42,953 nt of DNA, taken from the NCBI RefSeq assembly GCF_009906315.1, contig NZ_JAAALL010000004.1, forward strand, positions 1 through 42,953, given 5' to 3'. Below are positions 1 to 8,700 of this stretch, piece after piece. The stretch is from Kineococcus vitellinus (GTDB taxonomy: Bacteria > Actinomycetota > Actinomycetes > Actinomycetales > Kineococcaceae). The notes below the pieces were generated by a model, which had not been told where the DNA came from, searched no databases, and saw only the letters and a list, made by a program, of their open reading frames with translations. The stretch's first letter is position 1. The number at the start of each line of letters is the position of its first letter. The position numbers were made by a program, and so were the translations under genes.

Positions 1-1
1 G

Positions 2-808
2 CCCGTCCGCTCCACCGGTTCCCGGCTCGCGTTCGCCCGCCTCGCCGTCCTCACCGAGGCCCGGGCCGGCCTGCGCCGCCCCGAGTTCGCGGTGCTCGGC
101 ATGACGATGCCGGTGGTCCTCTACGCCGTCTTCGGGTTGCCCGCCGCCGGGGACGTCCTGGCCGGCGGCACCCCCACCGGTGTGGTGGTGCTCGCCGGGA
201 TCGGCTGCTACGGCGCCCTCACCCTGGGGATCGTCGTGTTCGGCGAGGACGTCGCCAAGGACCGCGGCCGCGGCTGGCTGCGGACCCTGGCCGCCACCCC
301 CGTCCCCAGCGGCGCCTACCAGCTCGGCAAGCTCGGTGCCGGGTTCGTGCACGGTCTGCTCATGGTCACCGCGCTGTGCCTGTTCGCCGGTCTGATCGGC
401 GCCGCCGACCTGACGGCCGGGCGGTGGGTCCTCCTCGGCGCCCTGCTCGTCGCGGGGGTCCTCGCCTTCGGCCCGCTGGGTTTCGCGATCGCCTACCTGA
501 CCCGCCCCCGCACGGCCGTCGTCGTCACCAACGTCCTGTTCCTGCCGCTGTCCTTCGTCTCCGGGTTCTTCGTCCCGCTGTCGGAGCTGCCCGAGGTCGT
601 CGGGCAGCTCGCGCGGTGGCTGCCCAGCTACCACTTCGGGCAGGTCGTGCTGCACGCCGTCGCCGACGACGCCGACATCGCGGGGCTGACCGGGCTGAGC
701 GTGCAGCCGCTCGCCGTGCACGTGGTGTGGGTTCTCGCCGGCGCCGCCGTGTTCGCCGTCGTGGCGCTCGCGGCGGCGCACCGGGAGGCCGTGACCCGGC
801 GGGGGTGA
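2..808 (+). CDS. ABC-2 type transporter permease, 5' end outside window
   Basis: The reading frame is open from the first bases of the window, so the true start lies upstream; the GTG at 92 is only the first internal start codon. The visible 268 residues begin with a basic segment typical of the cytoplasmic N-terminus of ABC-2 permeases (RLAFARL...LRRPEF). About six hydrophobic segments follow, with a charged turn after the second (VFGEDVAKDRGRGW) and the usual late loop containing PLSELPEVV and WLPSYHFGQVV. This is the membrane half of an ABC exporter for a drug or lipid; its ATPase is expected just upstream. Fold assignment is by pattern, and the substrate cannot be told. A GC-rich hairpin follows the stop codon. 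Confidence 0.85.
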   Translation, partial: PVRSTGSRLAFARLAVLTEARAGLRRPEFAVLGMTMPVVLYAVFGLPAAGDVLAGGTPTGVVVLAGIGCYGALTLGIVVFGEDVAKDRGRGWLRTLAATPVPSGAYQLGKLGAGFVHGLLMVTALCLFAGLIGAADLTAGRWVLLGALLVAGVLAFGPLGFAIAYLTRPRTAVVVTNVLFLPLSFVSGFFVPLSELPEVVGQLARWLPSYHFGQVVLHAVADDADIAGLTGLSVQPLAVHVVWVLAGAAVFAVVALAAAHREAVTRRG

Positions 809-823
809 CGCCCCGCCGGAAAA

Positions 824-841
824 CCCCCGCGCGGACGGGGG
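824..841 (+). terminator. Possible hairpin terminator after the permease
   Basis: CCCCCG at 824-829 can pair with CGGGGG at 836-841 around a 6-base loop, 16 bases after the permease stop codon. There is no T-run, as is common in actinomycetes, so this is only a candidate. Confidence 0.3.
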
Positions 842-886
842 CGGGTCCGTAGGCTGCCGCTCCCGCCGCCGATGGAGGAACGCGCC

Positions 887-1759
887 GTGCCCGCTCCCGT
901 GGTGCCCCACCGTGCCGCCGCGCTCCTGGCCGCCGCCGGCCTGACCGCCTGCCTCACCGCCTGCGGGAGCGACCGGCCCGCCCCCGCCGAGGCCCCGAGT
1001 ACCGCCGCACCGGCCACGGCCCCCGCCACTCCCGGGGCCGTGGCCACCGCCGCGCCACCCGCCCCGGTGAGCCTGCCGCCGTCGAGTCCGGCATCCGGCT
1101 CGCCGGGTCCCCCGGAGACCGCGCTCCCCGACGCGCAGACCGACCCCGGCGCCCTGCCGTGGACGCAGACCCGCCTCACCGGCACCGCCGGTTCCCTCAC
1201 GTGGGACGTGGTGCTGCCGCGCTTCTCCGGCGCGCCGGTGGCGGCCGAGGTGAACCGCCGCGTCCTCGCCTCCGCCGAGGACGTCCTCGAGCGGGCCCGC
1301 GCCTCCGTGCAGACCGGCGACCCGCCCCGCACGATCACCGGCGAGGGCGCCGTCACCACCGACGACGGCCGCACGGTGCAGGTGCTCTTGGAGGTCGTCG
1401 ACTCCACCGCGGGCACCGCCCACCCGACGACCACGCTCGCCTCCACCGTCGTCGACGTGCAGCGCGAGCGCCCCGTCACCCTCGACCGCCTCTTCGCCGA
1501 CCCGCCGGCGGCGCTCGCCCACCTCGGCCCCGTCGTCGAGGACCTCGCCGCCGCGCAGGGCGACCCCGTCACCGTGCCCGAGGGCCTCGCCCCCGAGCAG
1601 GCGAACTGGGCGACCTGGCAGTCCGTCCCGGACGGGCTCGCGTTCTCCTACCAGGACTTCCAGCTCGGCGGCCACGGCACCCGCAACTACGTCGTGCCGT
1701 GGCGCGAGGCCGAGGACCTGCTGACCAACGAGGCCCGGGAACTGCTGGTGCCGCCCTGA
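887..1759 (+). CDS. Secreted lipoprotein with DUF3298/RsiV-like domain
   Basis: The 290-residue product starts at GTG 887, chosen because GGAGGAA lies about 8 bases upstream; an ATG at 872 in the same frame has no such site. The N-terminus is a lipoprotein signal: a hydrophobic stretch rich in Ala/Leu followed by the lipobox LTAC, then a Pro/Ala/Thr-rich linker of about 60 residues. The folded part (about residues 100-290) ends with GLAFSYQDFQLGGHG and VVPWREAEDLL, the pattern seen at the end of DUF3298 domains such as the extracellular part of the anti-sigma factor RsiV. It is probably anchored to the outer face of the membrane. No sigma factor is beside it, so a regulatory role is not supported by context. 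Confidence 0.75.
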   Translation: MPAPVVPHRAAALLAAAGLTACLTACGSDRPAPAEAPSTAAPATAPATPGAVATAAPPAPVSLPPSSPASGSPGPPETALPDAQTDPGALPWTQTRLTGTAGSLTWDVVLPRFSGAPVAAEVNRRVLASAEDVLERARASVQTGDPPRTITGEGAVTTDDGRTVQVLLEVVDSTAGTAHPTTTLASTVVDVQRERPVTLDRLFADPPAALAHLGPVVEDLAAAQGDPVTVPEGLAPEQANWATWQSVPDGLAFSYQDFQLGGHGTRNYVVPWREAEDLLTNEARELLVPP

Positions 1760-1784
1760 GCGGTGACCCCCGACCCGGGAGTCG

Positions 1785-1952
1785 CTACTCGCCCTCGGGG
1801 CCCAGCGGCACGCCGGGGACTGCCAGGGCCGCGGCGGCGGCGAGCATCGCGGCCCGACCCACGGCGGAGACGTCGTGCTCCGTCGTCATCTCGCTCACCG
1901 GGACCCGCTCCGGCAGCACCCGGTAGTGGTCCGGACCACGGTTCGCGTCCAC
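1785..1952 (-). CDS. Small hypothetical protein (55 aa)
   Basis: A short minus-strand frame begins at GTG 1952, preceded by a strong AGGAGG about 6 bases upstream, and ends with TAG at 1785. The product is 55 residues: a polar N-terminus (DANRGPDHYRVLPERVP) followed by an Ala-rich helix (AVGRAAMLAAAAALAVPG). I do not recognise a family. The ribosome binding site and codon pattern make it more credible than the overlapping plus-strand frame. It lies 90 bases downstream of the ADP-ribosylglycohydrolase fusion on the same strand and could share its transcript. Confidence 0.5.
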   Translation of the reverse strand: MDANRGPDHYRVLPERVPVSEMTTEHDVSAVGRAAMLAAAAALAVPGVPLGPEGE

Positions 1953-2041
1953 GACGCCTCCTGCTCGCTCGGAGCCCACGACCACCGCGCCGCGCGCGAC
2001 ACCTCCACCATCCTCCGCCGCCGTCCGCGGGGCAACGGCCC

Positions 2042-3427
2042 TCAGCCGGCCAGCTCCTCCAGCGCCCTCGAGAAGCCGGTGTTCCAGGTGCTCAGGTGCG
2101 GCCACACCGCCGCCACCCGCTGCGTCGCCTCCCGCGCCGACAGTCCCTCCTCGCGCACCAGCCACGCCCGCAGCACCAGCCCGGTGCGGGAGGCGCCGGC
2201 GTGGCAGTGCACGAGGACCCGCCGCCCGTCGGCGCGCAGCGCGGCGATGTCGCCGAGGACGTCGCCGAGGACGGTGACGAGCTCGGTGTTGCTGTCGTCG
2301 TCGGTGAGGTAGGCGAAGCGCTGCACGTCGTGGCCGAAGCGGCCGCCGGTGCGGCACAGCGAGACGACGGCGAAGTCGCGGTCGCTGCGGCGGGCGCCGT
2401 CGAGGTCGGCCGCCCACACGCCGTCGGTGACCTCCGTGGCGGGCAGCCCGCGGGTGGCGGCGGGCTCGTGCAGGCGCAGGTGGCGCTCCCCGTCCAGCTG
2501 CGCGGTCAGCAGCTGCAGGTCGCGCAGCTCCCACACCCGCTCCCCGAAGCCGGGGATGCGCCCGTGCACGACGGAGGTCCAGCGGATCGGAATGCCGGTG
2601 ATGCCCGCGCGGGCCCCGGCGAGGGCACCGGTGACGCAGGCGACGGTGTCGGTGTCCCCGCCGAGGTCGACGACCAGCCGCAGCGCCTCCTCGAACGTCG
2701 TCGAGCCGCGCAGCGCCCACAGCGCCGATCCCAGCGTCGGCCACACCGCGCCGTTGGCCTCGGTGGCGTCCTGCGGCCGCCAGGCCGGGTCGCACACCTG
2801 CGCCCACTTGTCCCGGTGCTCCTGCGCTACCAGCGGCAGCGCCGCGGCGATCGCCTCGTCGGCGTTCCCGCCCTCCAGCAGCACCCGCAGCGCCTCGTGG
2901 AAGAGCGCGCACCCCTCCCCAGCCGCCGGGTCGCCGTGGGTGAGGGCGCTGATCCGCCGGGCGGCGTCCATGCTCGCCTGCTGCCCGGCGCGGGCGAAGA
3001 GGATGGCCGCCGGGGTGGTGCGCATGAGCGAGCCGTTGCCGGCGGCGCGGTGCCCGGCGCGCACGTGCTCGGCCGCGGCGGTGTCCCACGGCAGCCCGGA
3101 GCCCAGCACCGCGGACGTCTGCACCCCGATGTCCGGCGGCTCGGCCTGCGCCCACCGGCGGAACCGCTCGAACACGTCGGCCTCGTCGAGGCCGTCGCGC
3201 TCCAGCAGCGACTGGGCGACCAGCAGCGCCATCTGCGTGTCGTCGGTGAACTCGCCCGGCTCCCAGCCCAGCGTCCCGCCGCCGCACATCTCGGTGGCCA
3301 CCCCGCGCGCGGCGGTGGGGAAGCGGGCGCTGAACGCGCCCGGCGGGCCGAACTCGAACGGCGCGCCGAGGGCGTCGCCGACGGCGGAGCCCACGAGGGC
3401 GCCCATCACCCGGTGCTGCCGGTCCAC
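2042..3427 (-). CDS. ADP-ribosylglycohydrolase fused to a dual-specificity phosphatase
   Basis: The start is GTG 3427, preceded by AGGAGG about 7 bases upstream, giving 461 residues. The N-terminal domain (about 8-290) is an ADP-ribosylglycohydrolase of the DraG/ARH type. It has the opening GALVGSAVGDALGAP, the metal-binding EFTDDTQ near residue 60, GNGSLMRTTP, and the second metal site GGDTDTVACVTGALAG near residue 253. The C-terminal domain (about 310-461) carries the cysteine phosphatase loop HCHAGASRTG near residue 404, fitting the HC-x5-R-(S/T) signature of dual-specificity phosphatases. The protein should remove ADP-ribose from proteins or small molecules and dephosphorylate a related or linked substrate in the cytoplasm. 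Both active sites look intact; the physiological substrate is unknown. Confidence 0.9.
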   Translation of the reverse strand: MDRQHRVMGALVGSAVGDALGAPFEFGPPGAFSARFPTAARGVATEMCGGGTLGWEPGEFTDDTQMALLVAQSLLERDGLDEADVFERFRRWAQAEPPDIGVQTSAVLGSGLPWDTAAAEHVRAGHRAAGNGSLMRTTPAAILFARAGQQASMDAARRISALTHGDPAAGEGCALFHEALRVLLEGGNADEAIAAALPLVAQEHRDKWAQVCDPAWRPQDATEANGAVWPTLGSALWALRGSTTFEEALRLVVDLGGDTDTVACVTGALAGARAGITGIPIRWTSVVHGRIPGFGERVWELRDLQLLTAQLDGERHLRLHEPAATRGLPATEVTDGVWAADLDGARRSDRDFAVVSLCRTGGRFGHDVQRFAYLTDDDSNTELVTVLGDVLGDIAALRADGRRVLVHCHAGASRTGLVLRAWLVREEGLSAREATQRVAAVWPHLSTWNTGFSRALEELAG

Positions 3428-3520
3428 GTGGATCCTCCTGCTGGTGTGCTGCTGTTCGGCGTCCTGCAGGTGCAGACGGGCCACAGGTCGAGGGTGCCCG
3501 TCAGCGCGGTCGGCGGTGCG

Positions 3521-3940
3521 TCACCGGCTCCGCAGTTGCTGCTCCATGCCTTCGACGAGCTTCTCGGCGTACCGGACCATCGAGGCCGCTTTCTGCGCGG
3601 TCATGTACGTGGTGCCGTACTGGGACGTCGTCTTGTCGGCCAGCAGGCGGCGCAACGAGGTGGCGAGCTCGTCGGCGCCGCGGATGCTGCTGAGCACGCG
3701 CACGGCTTCCTGGTGGTCCTGGCCCTGCGGGCGTTCGTGGAGGACGTGACCGCAGACGGCGTCGCTGGCGGCGATGCCGGCCAGGACGGCGAGGGCGCTC
3801 GCGACGCGGGGGAGCGCGGGGTCGGAGGTGTCGTCCTCGACCATGCGGGCGACCTCGAGGAACTTGCGCGCGGCCTCGGCGCGCACCTGCACCTCCGCTG
3901 CCGTCATCGGCTGCATCCGGGGTCCGGAGCGAGGAGTCAT
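3521..3940 (-). CDS. HEPN-domain protein, likely partner of the upstream MNT protein
   Basis: Starting at ATG 3940, whose ATGA overlaps the stop of the upstream nucleotidyltransferase gene, this encodes a mostly helical 139-residue protein. A longer in-frame extension to 4090 lies entirely inside the upstream gene and is not credible. R70-PQGQD-H76 fits the R-x4-6-H catalytic motif of HEPN ribonucleases, and it sits after an Ala-rich helix (GIAASDAVCGHV), as in small HEPN proteins. In MNT-HEPN modules the HEPN protein is the toxic RNase, and the nucleotidyltransferase neutralises it by AMPylation. The gene order and overlap here are the classic arrangement. The family call is by eye; activity is inferred. 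Confidence 0.7.
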   Translation of the reverse strand: MTPRSGPRMQPMTAAEVQVRAEAARKFLEVARMVEDDTSDPALPRVASALAVLAGIAASDAVCGHVLHERPQGQDHQEAVRVLSSIRGADELATSLRRLLADKTTSQYGTTYMTAQKAASMVRYAEKLVEGMEQQLRSR

Positions 3941-4569
3941 CGGATCGCCTCCAGGAGTCGCTGGGTCGTCGGGCCGAGGATCGTCACGGCGTCCCGCTGC
4001 CACTCGGCGACGATGGGGTCGTCCGCGGCGACCGCGCGTTCGAGGTCGGCGTGACGGGTCGCGTAGACCTGGATCTCGTTGCCCGTCCACCGCCGCCCGC
4101 GCGTCTCCAGGTCGTCGACGATCCGCTCGAGGAGCTCGTGAGCGGTGCCGTCGGGAACGACGAGCAGGAGGTCGATGTCGCTGTCGACTCCCGCCTCTCC
4201 GCGGGCGAATGAGCCGAAGTAGGCCAGCGAGACGTCTGACTCGTCGGGGAGGTGCTCGTGCACCAGGGCGCGCAGCCGGTCGTCCAGGTCGGTTCGGGGG
4301 GTGAAGGCGGCGAGCGCCGCCGCCAGGGCCGGGTAGGCGAGGTGCTCCTCGTTGAGGCGGTACTCACGGGCCTGGCCGACGCGGCGGGCTTCGACGATCC
4401 CCTGCTCGACCAGGCGGTCGAGCGCCAGCAGGGTGCCGCGGTAGGAGCCGGTCGCGCTGACGCGGTGCACCTCGCGCCCGGTCATCGGGGTGGTCCGCCG
4501 CCAGAGGGCGTACAGCACAGCGCCTTGAACGGCGGGGAAGAGCGTAGCGAGAGGGTGGACCCAGTTCAC
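3937..4569 (-). CDS. wHTH-nucleotidyltransferase (MNT) protein, putative antitoxin
   Basis: The GTG start at 4569 has GGGAGGGG about 6 bases upstream; an ATG at 4586 runs into a stop after six codons. The protein has 210 residues. Residues about 10-72 look like a winged helix (GSYRGTLLALDRLVEQGIVE...). Residues 119-136 carry the minimal nucleotidyltransferase signature GSFARGEAGVDSDIDL, with the two metal-binding aspartates intact. Such proteins transfer AMP to a HEPN toxin and silence it. The gene overlaps the HEPN gene by 4 bases, so the two are co-translated. The winged helix and the 23-bp inverted repeat just upstream suggest autoregulation. It sits at the edge of the defence island. Confidence 0.8.
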   Translation of the reverse strand: MNWVHPLATLFPAVQGAVLYALWRRTTPMTGREVHRVSATGSYRGTLLALDRLVEQGIVEARRVGQAREYRLNEEHLAYPALAAALAAFTPRTDLDDRLRALVHEHLPDESDVSLAYFGSFARGEAGVDSDIDLLLVVPDGTAHELLERIVDDLETRGRRWTGNEIQVYATRHADLERAVAADDPIVAEWQRDAVTILGPTTQRLLEAIR

Positions 4570-4585
4570 GCCGTCCCCTCCCTCA

Positions 4586-4639
4586 TGCGGTGGAGTGCTT
4601 GTATGTGCACTTTAGCGCACATACAAGCACTCCACCGCA
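4586..4639. promoter_or_regulatory. Perfect 23-bp inverted repeat upstream of the MNT gene
   Basis: The arms 4586-4608 and 4617-4639 are exact reverse complements (the left arm begins TGCGGTGGAGTGCTTG), separated by 8 bases. The repeat begins 17 bases upstream of the MNT start codon, where an operator would lie. The MNT protein has a winged helix, so self-repression is a reasonable guess. A terminator for transcription arriving from the plus strand is the alternative; there is no gene on that side, which makes it less likely. Confidence 0.6.
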
Positions 4640-5735
4640 CGAATCGGCTGATGAGCTAGAGGTGAGGAGCGGCAGCTCCACCGGGATGCCGAAGGAGCCG
4701 TCCGAGTGCTCCGCCTGCTCCGCTCCGGCACCTGGTCCACGACGGCGCCGCGTCTAGCGACCAGCCTCAGCGCGACACAGTCGAGACCGACAGGGTCTAC
4801 TTTCACCCCTCCGCCCGTAAGACACTATGCCGCAGAGAGATTAAGCCTAATGTCCTCGAACGCAACGACTAAAATGCGTGTTATTGACCGAACGATTGGG
4901 TCGGCGGCCACTTGAAGCTCGGCGCCGATGTCTACTGCGGCCGCAACGTCGTCGAGTGAGCCCCCAATAGGGTGAAGGAATGGCTAGGTATCGAGACCGC
5001 GACAACAAGCTGGCCGTCACCTACCTCGAGAGTTTCATGCCGTCAGCAATTGTTAGATGCTAGCTGCCCTGAGCCAGCAGATACGCATTGGCTCCCTCTT
5101 AGAAGCGCTGACTCCGTCAGTGAGCTTTTCCATTCCGCCGACTCCGCAGGTTATAGGTAATGCGATTGTGCGACCGTGGCGGTTCCAGCGTATCCACAGG
5201 GCAGGGCAGAGCGTCGAGGACGAACGGCGGCGATCCCGGGGTGGACGTTGATCACTGCTTGGCACGGCGGGTGCAAAAAGCTCAGTGGAGGGCTGCACAT
5301 CTCATTTGCAGGCCTCATGGCAGGCATGCCATAGCTTGCGGCGACCGACCTCGACGCCACGCCAGGTTGTGCTCCCGCGGCAACTTGTACGGCATCGTCA
5401 TAGAACAGGGGTCGGGTGAGGCCCCGCTGCGTCTCCCAACTTTCCTAGAGAAGTTTGGGTCGGCTGTCGCTGATCCGTGCAGTAGCCCCTTCTCGGGCAT
5501 TGCGCAGCTCAAATCCAATAAACTTCGCAGCTGCTGACCAGTCAGCCACTAGCTCAATTGGAGCGCATTCGGCACCGCGTACAGCTATGCTCGGTTCGTT
5601 GCAGCAAGTCAGCGCTGCGTGACGTAGGGTTGTCAGTGTTGTGAGCGAAGCTTCCGTCGCCGACGGGGCACTGAGCTCGCCGGAGCGGCGATCGGCTCAT
5701 GCCTGGCTGCAACGATGCTTGAGAGGACGAGGCAC
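4640..5735. other. Gene-poor, lower-GC spacer between the HEPN module and the defence operon
   Basis: About 1.1 kb without a convincing gene. Base composition is visibly less GC-rich than the flanks, with several A/T runs (for example near 4810-4880 and 5500-5560). All longer frames lack ribosome binding sites and a coding-like third-position pattern. A 27-codon frame at 4980-5063 (starting MARYRDRDNKLAV) follows GGTGAAGGA directly and may be the remnant of a gene. No tRNA, integrase, or direct repeat that could be an attachment site was found. The last 100 bases should hold the promoter of the downstream operon; TTGCAG at 5599 and TAGGGT at 5625 are weak candidates with overlong spacing. Confidence 0.4.
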
Positions 5736-8700
5736 GTGGACTGGGCAACACCGACGGCAGACTTGGCTGATCATGTCAGAGAGCAGTCCAGGCGGTGCTT
5801 GTCGGCATACCGGGAGGACGCCCATCGCGTCGAAGAGGATGCCGCCATCGAGGTCCAGGCCGCCGAAGGCGGATACGGCCGCAAGCAGATCCACGAGCTC
5901 ATTCAAAACGCAGCAGACGCGCTGATGGGCCTCGGCGGCGAAATCGAGGTTCATCTCGCTGACCGCTGTCTCTACGTCGCCAATGCTGGACGCCCCTTCA
6001 ACGCTGAAGGTGTCGATGCTTTGATGGCCTCACACCTCTCACGGAAGCGCGGCCAGGAGATCGGTCGGTTCGGCTTGGGTTTCAAATCGGTAACTGCGGT
6101 CACGGACCGACCGGAGATCTTTAGCCGGACGGTGTGCTTCGGGTTCGACCGTCAGCGGGCGGCGGCACGCATCAGGGAAGTGGTTCCAGCGGCCCCGAAG
6201 TACCCGGTTCTTCGTCTGGCTGAACCCATCGATCCCGACCTCGCCGCGAGCGAAGATCCTGTGTTGGCCGACTTGATGGGTTGGGCGACCACGATCGTCC
6301 GCCTGCCGTTGAAGGTGGGCGCCGAAGTTCATCTCCGTGAGGACTTCGACCGGTTCCCGAGTAGGTTCGTGCTGTTCGCGCCACACGTGTCACAACTGTT
6401 CATGCGTGATTCGACCCGCGGCCTCGAGCGCATGATCAATGTTGCGCAGCGACACGGTAAAACGCTCGACTTGGACGACGGCGGTACCCAGACGTCTTGG
6501 GAGGTAGTCTCCGTCGATCACCGCCCGAGCCCTGCTGCCCTTGATGACGCCGGCGAGCTCGCGAAGCGGGACCGGATCACCGTGCATTGGGCGATCCCCA
6601 CCACCGACCGAGGAGCATTGGGGGAGCTGTGGGCCTACTTCCCCACAGGAGCGCAGACGACGCTGTCGGGATTGCTCAATGCGCCGTGGAAGTTGAGCGA
6701 AGACCGGCTGAGCCTCATTCGCGGTCGGTTCAATGAGGAGGTACTCACCGAAGTCGTCCCAGGACTGCTCGCTGCGTCCTTGGGACGACTGCAGAAGGCG
6801 CACGACCCTGCGGCCTACTTGGACGTTCTTCCGTCCAGGGGGCGGGAGTCGCGCAGCTGGGCCGACGACATCGTCAACGAGCCGGTCTTCACCCACCTTC
6901 GCGCCGTCCCTTCTCTGCCTGACCTGAACGGGCAGCTGCGCCGCCCCAGCGAGCTTCGGCTCAGTCCACGAGACGTCAAGGCGGAGTGGTTGGCGGAGTG
7001 GCGAGCGGCGGCTCCTCACGCTCACGAGTGGGTTCACGAGGGTGTGAACCGGACGGGGGAACGACGCCACAAGGCAGAGCGTCTAACGGGCGAAGCCTCC
7101 ATCGCCAAGTTCTCGGACTGGCTCGAGGCACTCGTCGCTGTGCCGAGCGTCGACGCCTCCGCACACGCCGTCCGCCTCCTAGCGCGGATCGTACGCGAAG
7201 AACCCAAGTTCACTCCCGATGGACGACTGGCCAAGATCCTCATGCTGGAAGACGGACGCATGGTGCCGCCCGTTCCCGGTCGTGTCTTCGTCAGGAACTC
7301 TCCGAGCGATTCCGGTTACGCGTTCATCGACCCCCGGCTGGCGGCTGACGAATCAGTCACCGCCGCGCTCAAACAACTGGGAATCGAGGTCCTCGACCCG
7401 GCGGGTTCCCTGCGGAACGCGCTGCTGCACGCGGTTGCCAACCCCCGTGTCGAATGGGGGCACATCTGGCCCTTGGCGCGCGCCGTCGAGCTCGACTTGG
7501 CCGCGCAGATCTTCCGTGAGGTCCTGCCGCACCCCATTGAGGCGGCTGTCCGGGTTCGCTCGGCGGCGGAGTCGTGGCGGACGGTCGCGACGTCCCTCTT
7601 GGGCGGGGAGGTCATCCCCACCACCGGAAAGCGCGATCGCGCCCTGCTCGTGGACCCTGCTTACCATGCGCAGGACATCGAGTTGCTGACTCGCCTGGGC
7701 GCCGTCAGTCAGCCGGTCGTCCGCAGTAGTTCGCCTATTGAGAGTTGGGTGACTCTCTATCAGGACACCGTCGCCGATCAGTTCGTCGCGGAGGCGAAGG
7801 GTTCTAAACCTTCACGCGAGAAGATCCAGGTCCGCGGATCCATGCCACCGTGGCCGCTCGAAGTCCTTCCCGCCCTCAGCGACGAGGGACGTGTTCGAAT
7901 GACGGAGCTGGTGCTCATGGCGGACAGCGGCGCATCATGGGTCGCCAAGCACGCCACCAACAACAGCTACGGACAGCTGAAGGTCATGAGCCCCGCGTCG
8001 TGGTGGTTGCGCAAGCACGGGCGACTCCAGACCAAGGTCGGTCCATGGGCAGTGAGTGGGTGCCTCTGCCCGGCCGACGACGTGAATCCCGACGTTCTCC
8101 CGGTGCCGGATGTCAGTGAAGCCATGGCGAAACGGCTTCGTCTGGCCAAACGGCCCGCAAACCTGACCTCTGCAACATGGGCAGCGTTGGTCGCGACGGC
8201 TGAGAAGTGGTCGGACGATCGAAGGCGTTCCTCCCTGTACTCCTGGGCCGTCCACTTCCTAGACGCCCCGCAGCTCATCGTCGCTGCAGCCGGCGGTCAA
8301 GGGGCGCTGCTCCCCCCTGGAGACGTCGCCGTGGCACTTGACGAGGAGACCTACAGAGCTCTGCAAGAGCAACACATTCCCGTGATCCTCGCTGATGAGG
8401 AAGCCGACGAGGAGCAGCTTCGTGAACGGTGGGGACTGGCCGAGGGGCGGCGCCTCCTACAGCGCGAGCTCGTGGTCGAAGCCAGCGGAGAGCCCAACAG
8501 ACTGGCAGACGTGTACCCGGGGCTTCGCCTGTATCTCGCTCCGGAGCTCGCCAATGTGGATCTTCAGCGGTGTACCGCCATCAACCTGATCACTCCGACC
8601 CCCCGCGGTCAAAAGAGTCAACGAGTGCCGGGTGTCATGCACGAGGGACGTGTAGCCATCACGGCGACCGACGACGTCGAGGCGCTGACCCAGATCTCGA

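Noticed and set aside
1763-4054. 763-codon plus-strand frame
   Set aside because: It is antisense to the ADP-ribosylglycohydrolase fusion and HEPN genes, is very rich in Arg/Gly/Pro, and has no ribosome site or known motif.
5545-5612. tRNA-like pieces: AGCTCAATTGGAGC like a D-arm at 5551 and GGTTCG like a T-loop at 5593
   Set aside because: The D-loop is too short, no acceptor stem pairs, and no anticodon arm forms between them. It could be a relic, but it cannot be supported as a tRNA gene.
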